A DNA stretch of 64,000 nucleotides from Nonlabens arenilitoris (lineage in GTDB: Bacteria > Bacteroidota > Bacteroidia > Flavobacteriales > Flavobacteriaceae): NCBI RefSeq assembly GCF_002954765.1, contig NZ_MTPW01000001.1, positions 496,001-560,000 on the forward strand, written 5' to 3'. Made by a program: the position numbers and the translations under genes. This document shows positions 40,876 to 48,237 of this stretch, one piece after another. The stretch's first letter is position 1; every line of letters starts with the position of its first letter. The notes beneath the pieces are model-generated. The model saw only the letters and a list, made by a program, of their open reading frames with translations. It searched no databases and was not told the origin of the DNA.

Positions 40876-41546
40876 ATAGACATTAAATCGTGAACAACGA
40901 CCTCATCTTGTGGTATTTGTTGATTTGTAGTATGAAACCAAATCGTTTTTAAACCTATGCGTTGAGCTCCTAGTATATCTGCTGCATAACTATCTCCTAT
41001 CATTAAACTATTTTCCACACTTGCTCCAGCCATTTCTAAAGCTTGATAGAAAATTTGAGGCGCAGGCTTTTTATATCCGGCAGCCTCTGCAGTGAGAACA
41101 ACATTGAAATAATCACTCAACCCAGCTTTATCAATCTTATTTTGTTGTACGCCATTAAAACCATTAGTTATTAAATGCATTTTAAACTTACCTTTAAGAT
41201 TATCTAATAGTTCCGTACATCCAGGAAAGAGATGATTATTATTAGGCAAGTATTGAATGTATAAATCTGCAAAAAGATTTATTTGATCATCATTTATAGT
41301 ATAGTTACAAGCCTCAAAAGCAGTTTTTAATCGTTGATAACGCAATTCTTCTTTTGTAATTAGATTTTCCCTAAATTTTCTCCAAAACTCTAAATTGAGA
41401 GGTTCATAAATATTGATGAATGTATCTAAATCGAGTTTAATATCATGTTCTTCAAAAATTTGTTTGTAAGCTAACTTACTATTCAAGTCAAAATCCCATA
41501 ACGTGTGATCTAAGTCAAAAAAAAGATGCTCTATATTTTTAAACAT
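40854..41546 (-). CDS. yjjG: HAD-family nucleotidase, YjjG type
   Basis: This 230-residue cytosolic phosphatase of the haloacid dehalogenase superfamily carries the DxD nucleophile/acid pair as D11 and D13 in LFFDLDHTLWDFD, motif II in HLITNGFNGVQ, the Lys of motif III in AAGYKKPAPQIF and motif IV in LMIGDSYAADILGA. FDLDHTLWDFD with an ITNG..G.Q segment is typical of YjjG, which dephosphorylates non-canonical pyrimidine nucleotides. It is the last gene of a yaaA-radC-deacetylase-like-yjjG run on the minus strand and overlaps rarA tail to tail by 22 bases. Confidence 0.85.
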   Translation of the reverse strand: MFKNIEHLFFDLDHTLWDFDLNSKLAYKQIFEEHDIKLDLDTFINIYEPLNLEFWRKFRENLITKEELRYQRLKTAFEACNYTINDDQINLFADLYIQYLPNNNHLFPGCTELLDNLKGKFKMHLITNGFNGVQQNKIDKAGLSDYFNVVLTAEAAGYKKPAPQIFYQALEMAGASVENSLMIGDSYAADILGAQRIGLKTIWFHTTNQQIPQDEVVVHDLMSIQPLLGL

Positions 41547-41552
41547 GATATG

Positions 41553-42851
41553 TCAATAATTTTTAATGATGGTGTATATATGAGACCGCTTTTTTAAATC
41601 CAATTGAGCGTTATCAAAAATTACTATAAAATTACCCGTGACAGAATGTGCATATTTGAGTAGCTTATCAATAATGGCTTGCTGACCATTAAGCATAAAA
41701 TGTTCTATGCTTCTATAATGTAACGCATATGGATAAACCCTTAAAGGAGTTTGCACCTCATAATCTAAATCATAAAAGTAAAACGAATGACTGGTACTAG
41801 CTCTATAACCTGGTATGTTTGTATATCCCATACTATAATCTTCTATCGTATCCATATCTACTAATTGTTTGTAATGTCCAGGCATTGAGATCTTAGAAAA
41901 TGCAGTCATCGTTTTAGATAGAGGTCGATTAGTAATGCTCTCATATCTTTCTGTTTCATTAGTAATTTTATTTTCTCCATTTGCATAAGAGAACCTCAAC
42001 CCTATTTCTACATAGTCTGATATATGCTTAATAAGTTCGCGATGAATTCTAGAGCGATATGAGACTCCATTATCAATATAATTGTAATCTCCTAGATGAA
42101 ATAAAAACAGTACTCGCCTGCTGTATTTAAGCCTTTTGGGGAGTTTAGCTATGCTTTCTCTGTAAATCCTGAGAATGATATCATAAACATCATAGGGATC
42201 CTTAGTAAGTCTTAAATGAACTCCTATTTGTCTAAATAATTTCCTTAACCTTAACTGACGTAAATTTTCATATAGGGAATGGATGACGGGTACAATCGCT
42301 CTATTTTTATATTGAAAAATGCTAGCCGTTTCAAAGGCAGTGATGATTTGTGTTTCTCGCTTTCGCGGAAGCGTAATGTCAAATCGCTTTTCTAGTTCTT
42401 CACCAAGTCGATTAACCCATAAGTCTAATAGTGGTACTTCTAAAAAGTGATGTTGTGCAGCGATACTAGCTGAGGCTGTAAAACGACCTAAACTATCTTT
42501 TACTTGAGGTAAATATTCTTCATACCTAGTTAGTAAATAAAAACTAGCCGCAAATACATCAAATGGTAAATCACTTCTGTCTGGCGCCTTAAAAAATATG
42601 GGCAATTGACCCCATTTATGTACTTCTATTTTATGATCGTCTATACCTACCTCATTTAAAAGTCCATAGGACCATATAAAAAATTCATCACCTAAAGGCT
42701 TTTTACCATAAGAAAACTTAGGTCCTTCATGTGCTATAAATTCACTAAGATCTGATGTGAAATCAAACGGTATCTCTAGCAATCTTTTAAAGATATGCTT
42801 AAATATATATTGTTTGCGAGAAGATAATTTATTAGTAAAAATTAAAACCAT
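41553..42851 (-). CDS. Polysaccharide deacetylase-like protein with DUF7033-type N-terminal domain
   Basis: This 432-residue protein is recognised by its overall Flavobacteria-specific pattern: an N-terminal region with GDEFFIWSYGLLNE and FDVFAASFYLLTRYEEY, and a C-terminal NodB-like half with FLFHLGDYNYIDNG, VEIGLRFSYANGE and EDYSMGYTNIPGYRAS. The classical metal-binding Asp-Asp motif of carbohydrate esterase family 4 is not evident, so catalytic activity is uncertain. Its start overlaps the radC stop by one base. A one-mismatch copy of the palindrome (42359-42372) encodes LPRKR. Confidence 0.7.
   Translation of the reverse strand: MVLIFTNKLSSRKQYIFKHIFKRLLEIPFDFTSDLSEFIAHEGPKFSYGKKPLGDEFFIWSYGLLNEVGIDDHKIEVHKWGQLPIFFKAPDRSDLPFDVFAASFYLLTRYEEYLPQVKDSLGRFTASASIAAQHHFLEVPLLDLWVNRLGEELEKRFDITLPRKRETQIITAFETASIFQYKNRAIVPVIHSLYENLRQLRLRKLFRQIGVHLRLTKDPYDVYDIILRIYRESIAKLPKRLKYSRRVLFLFHLGDYNYIDNGVSYRSRIHRELIKHISDYVEIGLRFSYANGENKITNETERYESITNRPLSKTMTAFSKISMPGHYKQLVDMDTIEDYSMGYTNIPGYRASTSHSFYFYDLDYEVQTPLRVYPYALHYRSIEHFMLNGQQAIIDKLLKYAHSVTGNFIVIFDNAQLDLKKRSHIYTIIKNY
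42359..42372. repeat. CGCTTTCGCGAAAGCG-family palindrome, degenerate copy 7
   Basis: GCTTTCGCGGAAGC, one mismatch to the core, inside the deacetylase-like gene. It is read on the minus strand as LPRKR instead of LSRKR. Confidence 0.75.
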
Positions 42852-43549
42852 TACATCAAATTATGATCTGCAAAACTGTAAAAGTTCTCGCAAGTGATTA
42901 TAAGATGATCGAGTACTTTAACATCCATTATTTTACCAGCTTCTATCAACTTTTGTGTGAGTCGCTTATCATCCATGCTAGGCATTAATTTCCCGCTAGG
43001 ATGATTGTGCGCTAGAATCATTGCTACGGCAGCTTCTTCAACCGCTTTTTGAAATACAATGCGTGTATCTACCATAGTACCTGTAAAACCACCTTTACTT
43101 ATTTGATGTTTTGCTAATACTTTATGGCTATTGTTAAGATATAAGATCCAAAATTCTTCATGTGGTAAATCACCTATAATAGGTTGTAATACATTAAAGG
43201 CATCATCACTGCAGGTAATAACAGGTTTAGAAATAGGTATTTCACTAGCTCGTCGTTTACCTAACTCCATGGCAGCGGCTATAGTTATTGCCTTTGCCTC
43301 TCCTATTCCCTTAAACTTCATTAATTCTTTAACACTCAATTTTCCTAATTTATCAAGTGAATTACCTGCATGATTGAGGATTAACCTACTTAATTCTACC
43401 GCACTCATTTCTCTACTACCACTACCTATTAAAATAGCTATTAATTCTGCATCTGATAATGCACTACTACCATTAACTAGTAATTTTTCACGTGGTCTAT
43501 CATTTTCAGACCAATTTTTTATAGAGAATGAAGTGGATTCTTGAGTCAT
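42851..43549 (-). CDS. radC: DNA repair protein RadC (JAB/MPN domain)
   Basis: This 232-residue protein has an N-terminal UPF0758 helix-hairpin-helix region (FKGIGEAKAITIAAAMELG) and a JAMM metalloprotease-like domain with AHNHPSGKLMPSMDD, the H-x-H...S...D metal site. The biochemical role is not settled; the original link to RecA-dependent repair has been questioned. It has its own candidate -7 box (TATATTTA) four bases before the ATG and overlaps the downstream deacetylase-like gene by one base. Confidence 0.93.
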   Translation of the reverse strand: MTQESTSFSIKNWSENDRPREKLLVNGSSALSDAELIAILIGSGSREMSAVELSRLILNHAGNSLDKLGKLSVKELMKFKGIGEAKAITIAAAMELGKRRASEIPISKPVITCSDDAFNVLQPIIGDLPHEEFWILYLNNSHKVLAKHQISKGGFTGTMVDTRIVFQKAVEEAAVAMILAHNHPSGKLMPSMDDKRLTQKLIEAGKIMDVKVLDHLIITCENFYSFADHNLM

Positions 43550-43553
43550 GCTA

Positions 43554-43561
43554 TAAATATA
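43554..43561 (-). promoter_or_regulatory. radC: Candidate -7 box of radC, TATATTTA, leaderless arrangement
   Basis: On the minus strand TATATTTA matches TAnnTTTG except the last base and ends four bases before the radC ATG, the same spacing as at rlmB and pyrE. Confidence 0.35.
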
Positions 43562-43565
43562 GCGC

Positions 43566-44327
43566 TTACCTTATAAATACAGGCTCATTTTCCTTTATAG
43601 TGTCTTTTTCTGAATAACGATAATCATCCATTTGAAAAGCTAAAACATCTGATAAACTACTAGCCTTACTCTCAATTAAAAATCGTGCCATGGTACCACG
43701 AGCTTTCTTTGCAAAAAAAGAAATCACTTTAAGTTTATCATTTTTATAGTCCTTAAAAATTGGACTTATTAAATGTCCATTCAAAGACTTCTTTTCTATC
43801 ACTTTAAAATATTCATTACTTGCTAGATTCACTACTACTTCATCTTCTTTTATCTCTTTATTAAGTGAAGGAGTTACAATATCTTTCCAGAAGGCATAAA
43901 GGTTTTTATCTTTTCCTATAGAAAGTTTAGTTCCCATCTCAAGTCGATATGGTTGCAACAAGTCTAGTGGCCTTAAATATCCATACAACCCAGATAGTAT
44001 GCGCACCATGGACTGCATGTCATCGATGTGATTTGATTGTAATGTATAAGCATCTAAACCTGTATAAACGTCACCAGCAAATGCATATACTGCTGGCCTG
44101 CTATTAGCGGCAGTAAATTCTACTTCAAAGTCTTGATTACGTTGGTAATTTAAATCTGCAAGCGTATCTGAAATATGCATTAATTCACCTATTTCTTTAG
44201 CAGACATTTTTTTTAAAACTTTATTAAGTTTTGTAGCTTCTTTTATAAATACAGGCTGTGTATGATCTTTAATAGGAAGTTCTGTTTTATAATCAAGGGT
44301 TTTTGCTGGCGATAGTAAAATTTTCAT
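43566..44327 (-). CDS. yaaA: Peroxide stress protein YaaA (DUF328/UPF0246)
   Basis: This 253-residue protein begins MKILLSPAKTLDY, the family signature, and contains FAGDVYTGLDA, SGLYGYLRPLDLLQPYRLEMG and VISFFAKKARGTMARFL. In E. coli YaaA lowers free iron and protects DNA during peroxide stress. It is first in a minus-strand run with radC (16-base gap); a candidate -7 box lies 20 bases upstream. Confidence 0.93.
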   Translation of the reverse strand: MKILLSPAKTLDYKTELPIKDHTQPVFIKEATKLNKVLKKMSAKEIGELMHISDTLADLNYQRNQDFEVEFTAANSRPAVYAFAGDVYTGLDAYTLQSNHIDDMQSMVRILSGLYGYLRPLDLLQPYRLEMGTKLSIGKDKNLYAFWKDIVTPSLNKEIKEDEVVVNLASNEYFKVIEKKSLNGHLISPIFKDYKNDKLKVISFFAKKARGTMARFLIESKASSLSDVLAFQMDDYRYSEKDTIKENEPVFIR

Positions 44328-44346
44328 GGCGCTTAAATTTAAGACT

Positions 44347-44354
44347 CAAAAATA
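44347..44354 (-). promoter_or_regulatory. yaaA: Candidate -7 box of yaaA, TATTTTTG
   Basis: Matches TAnnTTTG exactly on the minus strand, 20 bases before the ATG; no -33 TTG recognised. Confidence 0.4.
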
Positions 44355-44427
44355 AGAGTAGAAATTTCTTTTATCACATAAAGGCTAGTTAACTTATCAA
44401 TACAATAATTGATAATCCTTATCTAAT

Positions 44428-44469
44428 AAAAAAGTCCAAATGACATAATGATATCATTTGGACTTTTTT
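44428..44469 (-). terminator. rluD: Intrinsic terminator of the amidase-PASTA-rluD group
   Basis: AAAAAAGTCCAAATGA (44428-44443) and its complement (44454-44469) form a 16-bp stem with a 10-base loop, followed on the minus strand by TTTATTAG. It touches the rluD stop codon. Confidence 0.92.
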
Positions 44470-45518
44470 TAAGCATCCTTAGAATTTGCAGCATACACAC
44501 GCCATTTTTCGATACAATTTTTCATATCATCTGGTATGTCGCAATTAAAACTCATCCATTGTTTAGTTACCGGATGTTCAAAACCTAGTGTTTTTGCATG
44601 AAGTGCCTGACGTGGTAATACCTTCATGCAGTTATCTACAAACTGTTTATATTTAGTAAAACTAGTTCCTTTTAAAATCTTATCTCCGCCATAGCGTTCA
44701 TCATTAAATAACGTATGACCTATGTGCTTCATATGAACACGTATTTGATGTGTTCTACCAGTTTCAAGTTTGCAAGAGATCATAGTTACATAACCTAGTC
44801 CTTCAATCACATTCCAGTGTGTAACAGCTGGCTTTCCTTTGTAAGCTTCTTCACCAGACCAGACATAGTTTTGCAATCTATTTTTAGGATGTCTACCTAT
44901 ATTACCTTCGACAGTTCCACTTTCTTCATCAAAATTCCCCCAGACTATAGCAATATACTCACGTTCACTTGTCTTTGCAGCAAATTGAGCACTTAAATAT
45001 GACATCGCGTTTTCTGTCTTTGCAACGACTAGTAGTCCACTGGTATCTTTGTCTATACGATGTACTAGACCAGGACGATTACTGCTATTATTAGGCAGGT
45101 TTTCAAAATGATGTATCAGCGCATTGATAAGTGTCCCAGAATAGTTACCATGACCAGGATGAACAACCATACCTGCAGGTTTATTTACAACAACTAAAGA
45201 ATCATCTTCATATACGATGTCTAATGGAATATCTTCAGCAACTAATAAATTCTCATGTGGTGGATGCTTAAATAATACACGTATGCGATCACCAGCCTTA
45301 ACCTTATAGTTAGATTTTACAACCTCATCATTTACTCTTACAGCACCATCTTTGATACTTTGCTGTATCTTACTACGAGTCGCATTTTCTATAAAATTCA
45401 TTAAATACTTATCGACTCTTAATGGCTCTTGTCCATCACTAGCAGTAAATTGATGATGTTCAAATAAATCATCGTCGTGAGCGTCATCCAGCTCTTCTGT
45501 ATTAGTTACCTGTGGCAT
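44469..45518 (-). CDS. rluD: RluA-family 23S rRNA pseudouridine synthase (RluD-like)
   Basis: This 349-residue enzyme isomerises uridines in 23S rRNA helix 69. The N-terminal S4 domain (LRVDKYLMNFIENATRSKIQ and AVRVNDEVVKSNYKVKAGD) precedes the catalytic domain with GLVHRIDKDTSGLLVVAK, which holds the catalytic Asp, and GRTHQIRVHMKHIGHTLFND. The acidic first ~25 residues are an extension. Its start lies inside the preceding PASTA gene (17-base overlap). Confidence 0.92.
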   Translation of the reverse strand: MPQVTNTEELDDAHDDDLFEHHQFTASDGQEPLRVDKYLMNFIENATRSKIQQSIKDGAVRVNDEVVKSNYKVKAGDRIRVLFKHPPHENLLVAEDIPLDIVYEDDSLVVVNKPAGMVVHPGHGNYSGTLINALIHHFENLPNNSSNRPGLVHRIDKDTSGLLVVAKTENAMSYLSAQFAAKTSEREYIAIVWGNFDEESGTVEGNIGRHPKNRLQNYVWSGEEAYKGKPAVTHWNVIEGLGYVTMISCKLETGRTHQIRVHMKHIGHTLFNDERYGGDKILKGTSFTKYKQFVDNCMKVLPRQALHAKTLGFEHPVTKQWMSFNCDIPDDMKNCIEKWRVYAANSKDA

Positions 45519-46107
45519 CTTCTGTTGTATCTTGAGCAGCTGGCTCTTCTCTATTGAGTAATGATTTATCTCCTAGTACTAAATCTATAACTGACGTTTT
45601 CATGAGAGATGCACCTGGCTCTATTTTATCACCTTTATAGCGCAACTCCAGTACCATATCAGTAGCTATATGTGGTCTGTAAGTAACATTACCTACCTTA
45701 AACCCTAAAGCTTTTAAAGTTGGTTCAGCTTGTCTTCTTGTTCTATTAATCAGGTTAGGTATTTTAACCTCACCATATCCTGATGGATTTAATTTTATAT
45801 AAATCTGTCTATTCTCTTTAACAAATTTTCCAGCAGCAGGATCTTGTTCGATAACACTACGCGGTGGAAACTCTGGATTATAGCTTGAACTATCAATTAA
45901 TTTACGTCTCAAATCTAATTCTTCAAGCTGCTCGTCAACTTCAACAAGTGATAACTTTGCGAGATTAGGAACTTGAATTTTTTGACCATGATTCGTGTAA
46001 GAACTCAACCAAAATAAATAGACAAAGCACAAAGCAACTATTAAAGCTATCGCTAATAATAAATGCTTCAAAAATGTTTTTGTAAAAAGAAATTTAATAA
46101 AACTCAT
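45502..46107 (-). CDS. Membrane-anchored PASTA-domain protein
   Basis: This 201-residue protein has one N-terminal transmembrane helix (about residues 14-36, LLLAIALIVALCFVYLFWL) and a periplasmic part with two to three PASTA repeats, seen in VPNLAKLSLVEVDEQLEEL, SVIEQDPAAGKFVKENRQIY and IPNLINRTRRQAEPTLKALG. PASTA domains bind muropeptides or cell-wall-related ligands; no kinase or transpeptidase domain is attached here. It is followed with a 17-base overlap by rluD, an arrangement common in Flavobacteria, and sits beside an amidase and ddl, consistent with a cell-wall role. Confidence 0.85.
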   Translation of the reverse strand: MSFIKFLFTKTFLKHLLLAIALIVALCFVYLFWLSSYTNHGQKIQVPNLAKLSLVEVDEQLEELDLRRKLIDSSSYNPEFPPRSVIEQDPAAGKFVKENRQIYIKLNPSGYGEVKIPNLINRTRRQAEPTLKALGFKVGNVTYRPHIATDMVLELRYKGDKIEPGASLMKTSVIDLVLGDKSLLNREEPAAQDTTEDATGN

Positions 46108-46111
46108 GTAA

Positions 46112-46714
46112 TTAATTCAAATCGTTTAAAAATGTCGTAAAATTAATACTAACTCTTTTAGAACCATTAGTTTGTAAATAATAACGATCTCTAGCCGCAT
46201 TCATATTCCCTATCTCTAACATAAATGCCGGTGCATTAACCTTTTCTAATAACGCTGTACCATTCACTTCAGTACGTATAGTAGAAAAATAAGCGTCTTT
46301 AGTCAAATGTGTGATTAAAGAACTAGCATGCTCTTTACTTTTTGCAAACTCCATGTTTTTATCATTAAGTACTATAGCAGCTTGTCTAGGACCATTATTT
46401 GAAAAACCCATGTGTATGGAAATGACTAAATCAGGTTTTAAAGCATTTATCTGGGCTGCACGTTCTTCTATAGATAAATGTACACCTGTAGGGTTATGAT
46501 AAATAACATTTACATCACTAGTTAATTCACCAGTAATCTCGGCGACCAAAGCATAAAGTATTTCAAACTCGCTTTCATCCTCGACTATTGCTCCTCTATC
46601 GACATCATCATGCCCACGATCTATTACAACCGTAAAAGTTTTAACATCATCATCACTTGCTTTCACCATAATACTAACGGTGCAAAACAGTATAAAAAGA
46701 AGATATTTTTTCAT
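46112..46714 (-). CDS. N-acetylmuramoyl-L-alanine amidase family 3, divergent
   Basis: This 200-residue exported protein starts at 46714, which gives a signal peptide (MKKYLLFILFCTVSIMVKA); the longer frame to 46786 is rejected. The Amidase_3 fold is visible through VVIDRGHDDVDRGA (first zinc His), ESEFEILYAL (Glu ligand), DLVISIHMGFSNN (second His) and FMLEIGNMNAARD (catalytic Glu). All these positions are present, but the flanking residues depart from the usual DPGHGG and SIHaN patterns, so activity or specificity may differ. It would cleave the bond between MurNAc and the stem peptide in the periplasm. It is divergent from ddl. Confidence 0.75.
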   Translation of the reverse strand: MKKYLLFILFCTVSIMVKASDDDVKTFTVVIDRGHDDVDRGAIVEDESEFEILYALVAEITGELTSDVNVIYHNPTGVHLSIEERAAQINALKPDLVISIHMGFSNNGPRQAAIVLNDKNMEFAKSKEHASSLITHLTKDAYFSTIRTEVNGTALLEKVNAPAFMLEIGNMNAARDRYYLQTNGSKRVSINFTTFLNDLN

Positions 46715-46728
46715 CTTAAATATTTGTT

Positions 46729-46736
46729 CAAATATA
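46729..46736 (-). promoter_or_regulatory. Candidate -7 box of the amidase gene, TATATTTG
   Basis: Exact TAnnTTTG match on the minus strand, 15 bases upstream of the chosen ATG at 46714. It supports that start against the longer frame, which would begin upstream of the promoter. Confidence 0.5.
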
Positions 46737-46770
46737 ATCATTGAAAACATACTTAGAACCAGTTCTTTTT

Positions 46771-46778
46771 TAACTTTG
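46771..46778 (+). promoter_or_regulatory. ddl: Candidate -7 box of ddl, TAACTTTG
   Basis: Exact TAnnTTTG match, 30 bases before the ddl ATG; the nearest TTG (46741) is 27 bases upstream, longer than usual. Confidence 0.4.
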
Positions 46779-46786
46779 TTGTTCAC

Positions 46787-46800
46787 GCTTTTGCGAAAAG
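46787..46800. repeat. CGCTTTCGCGAAAGCG-family palindrome, degenerate copy 8
   Basis: CGCTTTTGCGAAAAG in the ddl leader keeps most of the element but has lost perfect symmetry. It is probably a decayed copy. Confidence 0.45.
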
Positions 46801-46807
46801 TTAATCT

Positions 46808-47788
46808 ATGAAAAACATTGCGGTATTAATGGGCGGCTATTCTAGTGAGTGGCAAATCTCTATGAAAAGTGGAGCTGTAATCGCAGAGCACCTAGACCGG
46901 AACTTATACAATGTATTCCCAATTGCTATTTTACAGGAAGGTTGGTATTATAAAGATACTTCAGGTAAACGCTATGAGGTGGATAAAAATGATTTTAGCA
47001 TTACCGTAGACGGTAAACATATCACCTTTGATTGCATATACAATACCATACACGGTACACCAGGAGAAGATGGGAGAATCCAGGCTTATCTTGAATTGTT
47101 ACATATACCACAAACTTCATGCGACTCTTATCAAAGCGCCATAACCTTTAATAAAAGAGATTGTATTGCCGTATTAAAACCATGGGGTATTTATACTGGT
47201 AAACACATCTACCTTAACAAAGGCGCAGATTATAATGCAGAAGATATCTCTAAAAGACTAGGATTACCTTACTTTGTAAAAGCAAATCGTAGCGGCAGTA
47301 GCTTTGGGGTTTCTAAAGTATATGAAACAAGTGAACTAGAAAAAGCCCTGGAAGTTGCCTTTGCAGTTGATGATGAAGTAATACTAGAATCCTTTTTAGA
47401 CGGTACTGAAGTATCTGTAGGTATATATCAAATTGACGATGAAATAATTGCGCTACCACCTACAGAGATTGTAAGTGAGAACGACTTCTTTGATTATGAA
47501 GCAAAATATCAAGGTAAATCTCAAGAAATAACACCTGCTAGAATATCTCTAGAACTTACTCTCGCGGTACAAGAACAAAGTAAAAGAATATATAGTGTAC
47601 TCAAATGTAAAGGAATCGCCAGAGCTGACTTTATCTTTCATGATGGTACACCACATTTTATAGAAATAAATACTAATCCCGGAATGAGTACAGAAAGTAT
47701 TATTCCTCAACAAATAAAAGCTACTCATAAAACGCTTCAACAAGTATTTACAGACGTTATAGAGAACACCATAAAACACCATTCATGA
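46808..47788 (+). CDS. ddl: D-alanine--D-alanine ligase
   Basis: This 326-residue ATP-grasp enzyme makes the D-Ala-D-Ala dipeptide for peptidoglycan. It shows VLMGGYSSEWQISMKSG at the N-terminus, YNTIHGTPGEDGRIQAYLEL, the ATP-grasp Lys in PYFVKANRSGSSFGVSKV and the C-terminal EINTNPGMSTESIIPQQ with the metal-binding Glu/Asn. It heads a ddl-coaD-M14 peptidase-lipoprotein operon with four- to eight-base overlaps, and lies opposite the amidase. Confidence 0.96.
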   Translation: MKNIAVLMGGYSSEWQISMKSGAVIAEHLDRNLYNVFPIAILQEGWYYKDTSGKRYEVDKNDFSITVDGKHITFDCIYNTIHGTPGEDGRIQAYLELLHIPQTSCDSYQSAITFNKRDCIAVLKPWGIYTGKHIYLNKGADYNAEDISKRLGLPYFVKANRSGSSFGVSKVYETSELEKALEVAFAVDDEVILESFLDGTEVSVGIYQIDDEIIALPPTEIVSENDFFDYEAKYQGKSQEITPARISLELTLAVQEQSKRIYSVLKCKGIARADFIFHDGTPHFIEINTNPGMSTESIIPQQIKATHKTLQQVFTDVIENTIKHHS

Positions 47789-48237
47789 AAAGAGCCGTAT
47801 TCCCAGGAAGTTTTGACCCTATAACATTAGGCCATTATGACATTATAGAACGTGGTCTAGGCCTTTTTGATGAAATTATTATCGCCATAGGTGTTAACGC
47901 AGATAAAAAATACATGTTCTCTCTTGAGCAACGTAAAGAATTTATAGAAAAAGCTTTCATTAACCAACCCAAGATTAAAGTCATGACCTACTCTGGATTG
48001 ACTATTGATTTCTGTAAAGAAAATGATGCCAGCTTTATTTTACGTGGACTACGTAATCCTGGTGACTTTGAGTTTGAAAAAGCGATTGCACATACTAATC
48101 GTAAATTATCAGAAATAGAAACCGTGTTTCTATTAACTAGCTCTGGTAAATCATACATATCATCATCAATCGTTAGAGATGTGATAAGAAATAATGGAGA
48201 CTTCACTAGTCTCGTACCAGATACCGTAAAGTTATGA
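47785..48237 (+). CDS. coaD: Phosphopantetheine adenylyltransferase
   Basis: This 150-residue enzyme forms dephospho-CoA from 4'-phosphopantetheine and ATP. The nucleotidyltransferase motif TLGH (in PGSFDPITLGHYD) is at residues 14-17 and the ISSSIVR motif near residue 130. FILRGLRNPGDFEFEKAIAH lies in the middle. It overlaps ddl and the M14 peptidase gene by four bases on each side, indicating tight coupling. Confidence 0.96.
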   Translation: MKRAVFPGSFDPITLGHYDIIERGLGLFDEIIIAIGVNADKKYMFSLEQRKEFIEKAFINQPKIKVMTYSGLTIDFCKENDASFILRGLRNPGDFEFEKAIAHTNRKLSEIETVFLLTSSGKSYISSSIVRDVIRNNGDFTSLVPDTVKL

